Shown here in pieces: positions 11,412 to 20,117 of a stretch of 24,616 nt of DNA (position 1 is its first letter; each line of letters starts with the position of its first letter). The position numbers and the translations under genes are program-made. Location: positions 1 to 24,616 of the IMG/VR virus record IMGVR_UViG_3300045997_000140; one strand, 5' to 3'. The stretch is from a virus. The notes below the pieces were generated by a model, which made no database searches, had not been told where the DNA came from, and worked only from the letters and a program-made list of their open reading frames with translations.

Positions 11412-13865
11412 GTGCGAATTAGTCTTTTCGACTCGGAGCGAGACCGATCGCCGAAGGCGATTGACCTTGAGTGGCCTGAATTCGCCACACTCCTCACGAC
11501 GCACGATAGACGCCCTGACAAATCCGGCCCGTGTTATATCCCTGGCGAGGTCGTAGGCTCTCGTAAAAATGAGAACGTGCGCGCGTTGTCGGCGGCTGTG
11601 TTTGACCTTGACAAGCTTGCACCCGCTGACCTTGCTAGCTGTCTAGATCGAGTCGAGGCGAGCGGCGTGAGCGCCGTGGTACACACCACACACTCCGCTA
11701 CACCCCAGAAACCGAGTGCTCGTCTGGCGTTTGAGCTGTCGCGCCCCGTGCTCGTGGGCGAGTGGGGTGCGTTGCGCAACGCGATTATTGCGCAGTTCAA
11801 CCTACCTGCGGATCCCTCAACAAAAGATCTAGCTCGGCTGTATTACCTACCGAGCGCGCCTGACGGCGGGTACGCTTTTTCTGGGCAGGTTGGAGACACC
11901 CCAATCAATGTGGATCAGGTGCTCGGTGAGGCTCGCGCTGTGGCGCTGACGGCTCGGGCCGAGCAACTGGTCGCCTCAGCCTCTACGGCAGCTCTAGCAG
12001 CCAGCCAGAGCGCTGAGCCGGTCGATTTGGCTGCGGTGCGGCAGCTCCTAGCCGGCTCGAAGGGCCGCAACGCAGATCTCCTACGCAAGATCTGCCGCGG
12101 GGAGCCGTTCGCGGATCGGGGCGCGCGTGACAATACGCTCAATGCGGCCTGCGCCGCCGCGCGTTTCGCGTGCCCTCCCACGACTCCAACCGAGGCAATT
12201 CTCTCAATTTTCCGTGAGAGCGTGTCGAAAATCGAGCTTGAGGAGAACGAGACCCACCAGCAATGGCTTGATACGTGTCGAGAAAAGCTCGACAGACAGC
12301 TAGAGCGGCGCATCGCTCACGACGCGGCTAGGCGAGCTGAGCAAGAGGAGGTCAGGGCGCGGCTGCGGATCGAGGCCAGCAAATCTGGCGCCACGCCCGC
12401 GCCCCGAGAGAGCGAGAGCCGGCCGCAGCAAGACTCGCCCGGGTCCTCCGATGACGCCGAGGAGCCGGCCGCCCCTGTCGGGCCTTATTCCGAGGCTGAT
12501 TTGGCGGATTGGGCTAAAGAGCACAAGTGCGGTGACGTGCTAGATTTTCAACGAAGGTGGATAATCACCAAGGGCAACGCGCATTACATTTTCGCCGAGG
12601 GCCGGTACCTGGCGCCGATCCCGCGCGAAAACCTAGAGCACTCGATCGTGCGCGACCTGTCTCGGGCGCCCGTGGCTCTGTTTGGGCTCGACGGCAAGGG
12701 TAACCAGCGCATGCGCGAGGTTCGGGCTATTCTGCACGATTACTCTACGGTAGCCCGCGCCATAGAGGCCAGCCTGAGCCTACAGACGAGTTTTTACGAG
12801 CCGACCGCTCAGACTTTTTTCGAGGCGGCCTGCCCACTGCGCAAAGTTCGCGCCGTGCGCCATGACGACGTTGACCTGTGGCTGTGGCGACTCGACCCGA
12901 CGGGTAAGTTGCGCGAGTGGGTTGCGGCCGTGTCGCGGTTGGACCGCCAGGCGTGCGCGGTATATCTAGACGGCGCGAAGGGGGTCGGTAAGGGGTTGCT
13001 CGCGAGCGGCTTGGCTCGGCTGTGGACCACGGGAGGGCCGTCGGAGATCGCTCGGGTGCTCGACGGGTTCAACGAGAGCCTAATTAACTGCCCGCTGATT
13101 TTCGCCGATGAGAGCCTACCGGCGCGCAAGGGTATTACAGCCGAACTACGGCGGTTGATCGGCTCTAGCAAGCGCACGCTGAATCGCAAATTTCTGCCCG
13201 CCGCGCCGTTGGAGGGCGCGATCAGGCTCATAATCGCCGGCAATAACGATCGCCTACTCGACACAGGCGAGGAGCTGTCCTCCAACGACCTAGAGGCGGT
13301 GGCCGAGCGTATCTACTACCTACGCGCGGATCGTGCGGCTGCGGACTATCTAGCGGCCTTGGGAGGGCCTTTATACCTCGCTCGCTGGGTTGACGGGGAT
13401 TGGATCGCTGAGCACAGTCTATGGCTACGCGAAAACCTGGCGCTCAATGAAACGTCGCGATTTTTGGTGGAGGGCAACCCCAGTGAATTTCACAGGCACC
13501 TTGCCACTGGCGCGGGAATGGCGGGGCTGGTGTGTGAGTGGTTGTGTCGTTATTTGGCTGACGTTAGCGCTCCCCCGAGTCAGCTCCTCGCCGTGGGGCG
13601 CGGTGAGGTCTGGGTCAATACCGAGGCACTGGCAAAGGAGAGCGCTTGGAATCGGTACGTTCCGGCTACCAAGGTTCCCTCAGCTCAGTCGATCGGTCGC
13701 GCGCTGAGGTCGCTGGCGCACGCCTCTGGCTCGATTGGGCCAATCTCCTACCACCGAATTAAGGCCGAGCTATTGCTAGGGTGGGTCTCCCGCTTGCAAA
13801 TTGGCGACCAGGGCGCTATAAGTCGTAAGCTCAACGCAGATAACACAGCAATGGGGGTTGTATGA
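11412..13865 (+). CDS. Primase-polymerase fused to SF3 helicase
   Basis: This encodes 817 residues from GTG 11412. The N-terminal third resembles an archaeo-eukaryotic primase (PrimPol): acidic pair D65/D67 in A-V-F-D-L-D, then V-V-H-T-T-H-S-A-T (90-98), R104, and D-L-A-R-L-Y-Y-L-P-S (139-148). A charged, Gln/Arg/Ser-rich linker covers about 290-360. The C-terminal part is a superfamily 3 helicase: Walker A G-A-K-G-V-G-K-G (521-528, Lys527), Walker B L-I-F-A-D-E-S (Asp566, Glu567), and the sensor I-I-A-G-N-N-D. This arrangement primes DNA synthesis and unwinds the fork, and is common in phages and plasmids (DUF5906-like). It should start replication with the family A polymerase at 20118. Its stop overlaps the next start by ATGA. 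Confidence 0.9.
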   Translation: MRISLFDSERDRSPKAIDLEWPEFATLLTTHDRRPDKSGPCYIPGEVVGSRKNENVRALSAAVFDLDKLAPADLASCLDRVEASGVSAVVHTTHSATPQKPSARLAFELSRPVLVGEWGALRNAIIAQFNLPADPSTKDLARLYYLPSAPDGGYAFSGQVGDTPINVDQVLGEARAVALTARAEQLVASASTAALAASQSAEPVDLAAVRQLLAGSKGRNADLLRKICRGEPFADRGARDNTLNAACAAARFACPPTTPTEAILSIFRESVSKIELEENETHQQWLDTCREKLDRQLERRIAHDAARRAEQEEVRARLRIEASKSGATPAPRESESRPQQDSPGSSDDAEEPAAPVGPYSEADLADWAKEHKCGDVLDFQRRWIITKGNAHYIFAEGRYLAPIPRENLEHSIVRDLSRAPVALFGLDGKGNQRMREVRAILHDYSTVARAIEASLSLQTSFYEPTAQTFFEAACPLRKVRAVRHDDVDLWLWRLDPTGKLREWVAAVSRLDRQACAVYLDGAKGVGKGLLASGLARLWTTGGPSEIARVLDGFNESLINCPLIFADESLPARKGITAELRRLIGSSKRTLNRKFLPAAPLEGAIRLIIAGNNDRLLDTGEELSSNDLEAVAERIYYLRADRAAADYLAALGGPLYLARWVDGDWIAEHSLWLRENLALNETSRFLVEGNPSEFHRHLATGAGMAGLVCEWLCRYLADVSAPPSQLLAVGRGEVWVNTEALAKESAWNRYVPATKVPSAQSIGRALRSLAHASGSIGPISYHRIKAELLLGWVSRLQIGDQGAISRKLNADNTAMGVV

Positions 13866-14104
13866 AACATGAGGAGCACGCTGAATCATTGCAGGTTCAA
13901 TCGACCGAGATCACTGTGACAGGTGAAAACGGGGATCGGGTGGTTGACGCGCTACAAATCCAGCTAGAGACGCCGACCACGCTCGTCACGCTCATGATCG
14001 ACCCGTCGGGGGTGCCTGATTTGGTGCGCCGGCTCCAAGCGGCGGCAGAGTTCTCCACCCGCGCTACGATGAGCCGGCGGTCGAGCCCTGAGGCGCGCGG
14101 GTGA
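13862..14104 (+). CDS. Hypothetical 80-aa protein
   Basis: This encodes 80 residues from ATG 13862, ATGA-overlapping the primase-helicase stop. GGGGG lies about 4 bases upstream. The sequence alternates polar and hydrophobic residues (E-I-T-V-T-G-E-N-G-D-R-V-V-D-A-L-Q-I-Q-L) as in a beta sheet, then a helix (V-P-D-L-V-R-R-L-Q-A-A-A-E-F). No family is recognised. With the following 75-aa gene, which has a similar strand pattern and size, it may form a small pair. Confidence 0.65.
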   Translation: MKHEEHAESLQVQSTEITVTGENGDRVVDALQIQLETPTTLVTLMIDPSGVPDLVRRLQAAAEFSTRATMSRRSSPEARG

Positions 14105-14327
14105 GCACGCTACGTTTGTTCGTGCGCCGAGTGGCCCCGGCCCCCGGGCGCGAGAAAACAGAGGCTGACGAGGTCGAGCTAGTCGTTACTGGGCTGCCGT
14201 CAATTGGGTGCGAGACGCTCTCGATCCGCATTCCCCGTGGTGAGTTCTCTCGGCTCCTCGCCTACCCTGGAGACACGCTCGCGAAGGTCACAGTTAACCT
14301 GACGTGGCCTGAGAAACGGCTCGCATA

Positions 14328-14328
<1 letters not shown>
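14101..14328 (+). CDS. Hypothetical 75-aa protein
   Basis: This encodes 75 residues from GTG 14101 (GTGA overlap). It has strand-like segments L-R-L-F-V-R-R-V, E-V-E-L-V-V-T-G-L, T-L-S-I-R-I-P and K-V-T-V-N-L-T-W, with F-S-R-L-L-A-Y as a short helix. The layout parallels the preceding 80-aa protein (strands, then a P...L-L helix), so the two may be distant relatives. No function is recognised. TAATG couples it to the nuclease gene. Confidence 0.65.
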
Positions 14329-16321
<1,993 letters not shown>

Positions 16322-16325
<4 letters not shown>

Positions 16326-16582
16326 CCGTCAGTCGATACCAGGCGCGATTCAAGGCCCGTCTGCGCGGCGAGCCCATCAAGTCGCGCTTGCTGGCACACG
16401 GCGGAAAGCCGCCCGAAAGCCCGCCGTGGTGGTGCTTCCCGCGCTCGGTGGCTGACGTGGAGCGAGACCTCAACGACTTCGCCGAGCGTCAGAGGATTGC
16501 CGCCTACAAGCGGGCCGAGCGCGCCGCGGTGAATGAGGCCCTTGGTCTGACAGGTGAGATATGCGCAAGCCAGGGTTTCTAG
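16322..16582 (+). CDS. Hypothetical 86-aa basic protein
   Basis: This encodes 86 residues from GTG 16322 (GTGA overlap with the nuclease stop). It is basic and helical: R-Y-Q-A-R-F-K-A-R-L-R near the N-terminus, then a Pro/Trp patch (P-P-E-S-P-P-W-W-C-F-P-R), then a long charged helix (D-V-E-R-D-L-N-D-F-A-E-R-Q-R-I-A-A-Y-K-R-A-E-R). Nucleic-acid binding is possible. No family is recognised. Its end overlaps the next gene by 22 bases. Confidence 0.6.
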
Positions 16583-16779
16583 CGCGCCTGAAGTGCTTTC
16601 TGTTCGGTCACACGCCGCTCGACTGGGATGATAAGAACTGGCATTGTATTTACATCTACAGAGCGCCAGTTACCACTACGCCCGGTAGCGCTCCTATTCG
16701 ACGCGAAGGGCAACACTGGAGCTACGGTGTGTGCACAGTCTGCGGTGAACTCGTGTGCGACTGGTCGAAGTCATGCTAG
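16561..16779 (+). CDS. Small Cys/His metal-binding protein
   Basis: This encodes 72 residues from ATG 16561, with AGGTGAG just upstream inside the previous gene. It starts with a basic-aromatic helix (R-K-P-G-F-L-A-R-L-K-C-F-L-F-G-H). It ends V-C-T-V-C-G-E-L-V-C-D-W-S-K-S-C. The early G-H-T and W-H-C plus the C-x-x-C knuckle suggest one zinc ribbon. I recall similar short phage proteins of the form F-G-H...C-x-x-C-G, function unknown. It overlaps the next gene by 7 bases. Confidence 0.6.
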   Translation: MRKPGFLARLKCFLFGHTPLDWDDKNWHCIYIYRAPVTTTPGSAPIRREGQHWSYGVCTVCGELVCDWSKSC

Positions 16780-17018
16780 TCACCTACGGCGGAGCACAGC
16801 TCACGGTGTGCGTGCCATCAAATGCGTCAATTGACGATCAGCCGTGCAAAATCGTCGACCTGGCTAACGCAGCCTACAGGTTCGCGCTGGTGGACACCTC
16901 GCTACAGCAAATAGCGATGTGTGACAATCCCGCGGTGCTTAGCGCTTGGGCCTTGTCGCTCGGAGCGAAGGAAGTGCGGCACGATTACGATCTCGTGCGG
17001 TACGCTTCAGGGCGCTGA
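16773..17018 (+). CDS. Hypothetical 81-aa protein
   Basis: I start at ATG 16773, which overlaps the previous TAG by 7 bases. A GTG at 16755 is also in frame. The product (M-L-V-T-Y-G-G-A-Q-L-T-V-C-V-P...) looks like a small alpha/beta fold with two helices (I-V-D-L-A-N-A-A-Y-R-F-A-L-V and A-V-L-S-A-W-A-L-S-L-G-A). No family is recognised. The last 8 bases are part of the 5' strand of the tRNA-like hairpin at 17011-17054. Confidence 0.55.
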   Translation: MLVTYGGAQLTVCVPSNASIDDQPCKIVDLANAAYRFALVDTSLQQIAMCDNPAVLSAWALSLGAKEVRHDYDLVRYASGR

Positions 17019-17054
17019 TTGGATCTCGGCTGGGTTCGACTCCCAGCCAGCGTC
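17011..17054 (+). ncRNA. tRNA-like acceptor/T-arm minihelix before the SNF2 helicase start
   Basis: GGCGCTG (17011-17017) pairs with CAGCGTC (17048-17054) with one G-U. Inside, CTGGG (17030-17034), loop TTCGACT and CCCAG (17042-17046) form a canonical T-arm. An alternative 7-bp stem, GGCTGGG/CCCAGCC (17028-17048), has the same loop. A 12-base connector replaces the rest of a tRNA. One base later is ATG 17056. This is the same plan as 11070-11116. Part of it is coding sequence for the previous gene. Confidence 0.35.
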
Positions 17055-17055
17055 T

Positions 17056-18924
17056 ATGGATATCAACGCAATAACCACGCTGGCCGGCGGCTCTCTGGTG
17101 CCGAAACAGGCCAGATTTACGATCGGCGCGCCTGTGGGCGATTCGGACGACCTGCGGCGTGTGCTTGCGCTGCCCCGTCGACAGCTGAACCCGTATGATC
17201 CGCTAGCCGCTCAGCTGTGGACAAAGCACCTTCGGCGTGAGCGCACGACCCCGTGTGATTGCGCGCAGCGCTGGCCTAATGGGTGTATTACCGACCTCCG
17301 GCCCGTTCAGGGCTGGGCGCTAGAGGAAGCGAGCGACGCTGGCGGGCTGATTGCGTCAATTGGGGTAGGCGACGGTAAAACAGGGATTGATATTCTGCTA
17401 TCGATGGCAATCCCAGGTGTGCAAAGCGCTGTGTTGCTCATACCCCCGTCACTACGCCATCAATTGCTGACTCGTGATTTTCCGCAGTGGTCGCAACATT
17501 TCAAGGTTCCGAACCTCGCTGGTGGCAGTGAGTTTGTGGTGGGTCGTCCTACACTCCACGTGATCACCTACTCCGAGCTATCGCAGACAAAAAACACGGA
17601 CCTACTGCGACGGTTTCCGCCCGACCTGATTATCGCTGACGAAATGCAGAACCTCAAAGACACGTCGAGCGCCAGAACGATCCGGTTCCTACGGGCATTC
17701 GCGGCTAAATCCTCCACGAAATTCGCCGGCCAGTCGGGCACCATTACCACAAAATCGATCAACGACAATGCCCACCTTCTCGTTTTAGCGCTACGCGAGA
17801 AGGCCCCCGTTCCCGTGCACCCGCCGGTCGTAAACGACTGGGCCACGGCGATTGACCCTATACCTGTTAATTCACCACCAGGGGCGTTGCTCCGGCTCTG
17901 TAACGCGCAAGAGCTGACACTAGAGCCCCTAGAGGCGGTTCGGGCCGCCTACGCCCGCCGGCTCCGTGAAACTCACGGCTACGTCGCGACAACGGAAAAC
18001 CGGCTAGAGTGCTCCCTGACTATCTCCGAGCGCAAGACCGACGTTCCAAGGCTATTGCGCGACGTTATACGCGAGGTTCGAGAGACACAGACTAGACCCG
18101 ACGGCGAGTATTTCGTCGAGAAAATGCAAGTCTCTGTGTGCTGCCGTCAGCTATCGGCCGGGTTTTTTTATCGCTGGAAGTTCCCACGGTGGGAGCCGCC
18201 CGAGACGATCGAGCGTTGGCGTGCAGTGCGCAAAGAGTGGTTTAGAGAAATTCGCCAGCGGCTAGAGAGCCCAGCCGAGCATATGGACTCACCCGGCAAC
18301 CTCACGAAGGCTGCGCTGCGGTGGGTGCACGGCTACCGCCACGAAGGCAAACTCTACCCGCCGCACACGCGAAACGGCCCCTTGCCGACGTGGGCGACCT
18401 CGAATCTGACCGAGTGGATCGAGGTGAAAGACACGGTCTATCACGAGACCGAACCGGTGTGGATCTCCGAGTGGCTGGTGCTCGACGTGCTAGAGTGGCT
18501 GCGCCAGAACAAAGGCATAGTGTGGTATGACTTCGACGCCTTTGGTCAGCTAGTCTATAAGCGCGCGCGCCAGGCTGGGATCGATGTGGGCTTTTTCGGG
18601 CGCGGGCGCGAGGCATCGATTATGATCGAGCGCGAGCGAGGCGACCGACCGATCATAGCGAGCGAGGCGGCACACGGCACAGGAAAGAACCTTCAATATG
18701 CGTTCAGCAAAAACCTATTTCCGAACCCGGCGCCCGATGGGTGGGAGCAAACGCTAGGGCGCACGCACCGCCAGGGGCAGCCGCGAGACGAGGTCACCGC
18801 GGAGATTTACCGACACCTAGAGTTTGGGCCCGCGTTCGACAGAGCCCAAGAACGCGCGCGCTACACTCAGGCTTTGGAGGGTCCAAAAAAGCTCTGTTAC
18901 GCGACTTACGACCTTGACACCTGA
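17056..18924 (+). CDS. SNF2-family (SF2) helicase/translocase
   Basis: This encodes 622 residues from ATG 17056. The frame is open from 16921, but that part overlaps the previous gene and has no conserved sequence. Motifs of the SNF2 group are ordered: R-P-V-Q-G-W (82-87), Walker A G-V-G-D-G-K-T (103-109), D-E-M-Q box (195-198), G-Q-S-G-T (225-229), and near the C-terminus L-G-R-T-H-R-Q-G-Q, the signature motif VI. An early C-D-C-A...C cluster (67-77) could bind metal. SNF2 ATPases move along duplex DNA; phage ones are thought to remodel forks or aid recombination. The DEMQ replaces DEAH/DEGH. There is no ribosome site before the start, which follows a tRNA-like hairpin by one base. Confidence 0.85.
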   Translation: MDINAITTLAGGSLVPKQARFTIGAPVGDSDDLRRVLALPRRQLNPYDPLAAQLWTKHLRRERTTPCDCAQRWPNGCITDLRPVQGWALEEASDAGGLIASIGVGDGKTGIDILLSMAIPGVQSAVLLIPPSLRHQLLTRDFPQWSQHFKVPNLAGGSEFVVGRPTLHVITYSELSQTKNTDLLRRFPPDLIIADEMQNLKDTSSARTIRFLRAFAAKSSTKFAGQSGTITTKSINDNAHLLVLALREKAPVPVHPPVVNDWATAIDPIPVNSPPGALLRLCNAQELTLEPLEAVRAAYARRLRETHGYVATTENRLECSLTISERKTDVPRLLRDVIREVRETQTRPDGEYFVEKMQVSVCCRQLSAGFFYRWKFPRWEPPETIERWRAVRKEWFREIRQRLESPAEHMDSPGNLTKAALRWVHGYRHEGKLYPPHTRNGPLPTWATSNLTEWIEVKDTVYHETEPVWISEWLVLDVLEWLRQNKGIVWYDFDAFGQLVYKRARQAGIDVGFFGRGREASIMIERERGDRPIIASEAAHGTGKNLQYAFSKNLFPNPAPDGWEQTLGRTHRQGQPRDEVTAEIYRHLEFGPAFDRAQERARYTQALEGPKKLCYATYDLDT

Positions 18925-18942
18925 CTCCGACCTCGTTAGAGT
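18914..18942 (+). promoter_or_regulatory. Rightward promoter with predicted leaderless start at 18950
   Basis: TTGACA (18914-18919, context CTTGACAC), 17 bases, then TAGAGT (18937-18942), and ATG 18950 seven bases after. Transcription should begin at or within a base or two of the A of the ATG. The -35 overlaps the last codons of the helicase gene. Confidence 0.65.
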
Positions 18943-18949
18943 CTCCCTC

Positions 18950-19141
18950 ATGCTCTACGCACTGGTAGCAACAGCAATGATGGTTGGTTGGTGGGCCTGG
19001 CTTCGGTCGCGTAGAACCCCAGTTTATGAGATCAACAGCGCACAGTTGATCCAATCAATTCGCCGCAAGGCGAACCGCAGCACCCCGAGAAATTCCTTCT
19101 CGGGAGCGAGAGAGAAAGAGACAGACAATGGGAAACGTTGA
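18950..19141 (+). CDS. 63-aa membrane protein, probable leaderless mRNA
   Basis: I choose ATG 18950 rather than the in-frame upstream start at 18824, because a TTGACA-N17-TAGAGT promoter ends 7 bases before it. Residues 2-18 (L-Y-A-L-V-A-T-A-M-M-V-G-W-W-A-W-L) form one membrane helix, followed by R-S-R-R, a positive-inside signal that puts the C-terminus in the cytoplasm. The tail is basic and Ser/Asn-rich, and part is encoded by the hairpin 19084-19104. It overlaps the next gene by 14 bases. No family is recognised. A membrane tether for the replication machinery is a speculative idea from context. Confidence 0.55.
   Translation: MLYALVATAMMVGWWAWLRSRRTPVYEINSAQLIQSIRRKANRSTPRNSFSGAREKETDNGKR
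19084..19104 (+). promoter_or_regulatory. 8-bp hairpin just before the SSB-like gene
   Basis: CCCGAGAA (19084-19091), loop ATTCC, TTCTCGGG (19097-19104) is a perfect stem. It is followed by a purine-rich run (GAGAGAGAAAGAG) that would serve as ribosome site for ATG 19128. It may stabilise the mRNA end or set translation of the SSB-like gene. It also encodes part of the preceding membrane protein. Confidence 0.5.
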
Positions 19142-19703
19142 CGTAGCAGCATACGTGGCAAAAATCGTCGCCGCAAAGGGCAACGCGGGCGGCGGCACCG
19201 TGTTTCGTGATGGGCGGTACGTGCCTGCGCTCCGGTCGCTCAAGATCGAGCAAGCTCAGCGTGGGCCGATCGTGTGGCTCAAGGCCGAGTTTCTGGTGAT
19301 CGAGAGCGCGGCGGTTGACGTGCCGCCGAGTCACCGCAACCCCGGCGAGCCCGAGCCGACGCCGAACAAGGCTGGCACCGACGCCTCAATGATCTTCAAT
19401 ATCACTGAGGACACGGGGCTAAACAACGCGAAGGATCTGGCGATGGCTCTGGCAAACAAAGCCAAGGCCGACGTTGACGCGGATCCGACGTGGCTGGCGA
19501 ACTGGCTCACGTCGGCCACGAGCGCGAGTCAGCCTTTCACTGGTACGCCGCTCACGCTCACCACGTTCAGGCGGCAGATCAAGAACGGCAAGAACGCGGG
19601 ACGCATGGGAACGTTCTACAATATGACCCCCTACGCTACCACTCCCGAGGAAATCGGGCAGCTCCGGGCGATGATCCTGGCGAACAAGGCGCCCGCGAAG
19701 TAA
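19128..19703 (+). CDS. Probable phage single-stranded DNA-binding protein
   Basis: This encodes 191 residues from ATG 19128, behind a purine-rich ribosome site. The middle (F-R-D-G-R-Y-V-P-A-L-R-S-L-K-I-E-Q-A) followed by W-L-K-A-E-F-L-V-I-E-S-A matches the 'G-x-Y...v-k...G...A-E-f-x-V-l-E-S' pattern of small phage proteins annotated as SSB-like or DUF669-like, in which this forms an OB-fold core. After a Pro-rich loop comes M-I-F-N-I-T, then a C-terminal G-R-M-G-T-F-Y-N-M-T-P-Y. It lies among primase, helicase and polymerase genes, which suits an SSB. The acidic C-terminal tail typical of bacterial SSB is missing (it ends K-A-P-A-K). The name is inferred from pattern and place. Confidence 0.55.
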   Translation: MGNVDVAAYVAKIVAAKGNAGGGTVFRDGRYVPALRSLKIEQAQRGPIVWLKAEFLVIESAAVDVPPSHRNPGEPEPTPNKAGTDASMIFNITEDTGLNNAKDLAMALANKAKADVDADPTWLANWLTSATSASQPFTGTPLTLTTFRRQIKNGKNAGRMGTFYNMTPYATTPEEIGQLRAMILANKAPAK

Positions 19704-19714
19704 GGTATCGGTGA

Positions 19715-19744
19715 CCAGCCGACCGGAAACGGGCTGGGTTGTTT
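19715..19744 (+). terminator. Hairpin after the SSB-like gene, weak terminator candidate
   Basis: CCAGC (19715-19719) pairs with GCTGG (19733-19737). Inside, CCG-GAAA-CGG (19723-19732) forms a GAAA tetraloop hairpin with a 3-base bulge. It is followed by GTTGTTT. The T content is modest, so it could end the 18950-19703 transcript or be the first domain of the structured RNA that follows. Confidence 0.4.
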
Positions 19745-19834
19745 GGTCGCTGTGGGTTACCTGATCGCGCACCAGGCGAGAGCCATTTAAGGTGTAAGCC
19801 GCGATTCAGCTCGGTTCGACTCCGAGAGCGACCG
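19745..19834 (+). ncRNA. 90-base tRNA-like element with abnormal middle arm
   Basis: GGTCGCT (19745-19751) pairs perfectly with AGCGACC (19827-19833). A canonical T-arm CTCGG-TTCGACT-CCGAG lies at 19810-19826, with 3' base G. The 58-base interior does not make a normal D-arm or a 7-base anticodon loop. Instead TCGCG (19765-19769) pairs with CGCGA (19800-19804), enclosing CACC/GGTG and then GGC-GAGA-GCC. This is an acceptor and T-arm with one long arm, reminiscent of the tRNA-like half of tmRNA but without a tag. It could be a tRNA with a disordered or intron-bearing anticodon arm, or a new tRNA-like RNA. Confidence 0.45.
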
Positions 19835-19842
19835 GTGTAGTG

Positions 19843-20040
19843 CTCAGCGCGTGAGACGCTGAGGAGGACAGAGGTAGGTAACGCTAGGTGCTAGAGAGGA
19901 TCCTATAAACACAGCGGGTCTGACGGCATGACCGGACCTAAAACTTGCGTGGCTGTCGTCTAGTTTCCAGCCACGACCTCCTAGGATTATGACCCCGTGA
20001 GGTCGCGACTCTGGCGGGGCGCTCGAAAGCCTAGCGTTAC
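19843..20040 (+). ncRNA. Structured RNA domain with an 11-bp long-range closing helix
   Basis: No gene is seen here. CTCAGCG, 7-base loop, CGCTGAG forms a perfect hairpin at 19843-19863. GTAACGCTAGG (19878-19888) is the exact complement of CCTAGCGTTAC (20030-20040), enclosing 141 bases. Within it, ATCCTA (19900-19905) pairs with TAGGAT (19982-19987). CGTGGCTG (19948-19955) pairs with CAGCCACG (19968-19975). CCCCG (19993-19997) pairs with CGGGG (20015-20019). GGTC (19917-19920) pairs with GACC (19930-19933). Nested helices of this kind make a folded RNA very likely. It ends 5 bases before tRNA-Gln. I do not recognise it as RNase P, tmRNA or a group I intron. Large tRNA-associated phage RNAs such as GOLLD or ROOL are the comparison to make. 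Confidence 0.6.
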
Positions 20041-20045
20041 TGTTT

Positions 20046-20116
20046 AGGCGTGTCGTCTAATGGCAAGACGCGGGTCTTTGAAGCCCGTTATCTAGGTTCG
20101 AGTCCTAGCGCGCCTG
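20046..20116 (+). tRNA. tRNA-Gln(UUG): tRNA-Gln (anticodon UUG)
   Basis: The acceptor AGGCGTG (20046-20052) pairs with CGCGCCT (20109-20115, one G-U), with discriminator G. The D-arm is GTC, loop TAATGGCAA, GAC. The anticodon stem is CGGGT/GCCCG, loop CTTTGAA, anticodon TTG at 20078-20080. The variable loop is 4 bases. The T-arm is CTAGG, TTCGAGT, CCTAG. G73 and anticodon UUG support glutamine, reading CAA. CCA is not encoded. DNA polymerase starts only one base after the discriminator. Confidence 0.93.
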
Positions 20117-20117
20117 T

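Noticed and set aside
11607-11640. CTTGACAA inside the primase gene as a promoter
   Set aside because: The bases 17 downstream are not a -10 box and it encodes the conserved D-L-D-K of the primase active site.
19745-19834. Ordinary class II tRNA (Leu/Ser) with long variable arm
   Set aside because: The interior cannot be arranged into a D-arm with GG and a 7-base anticodon loop with U33.
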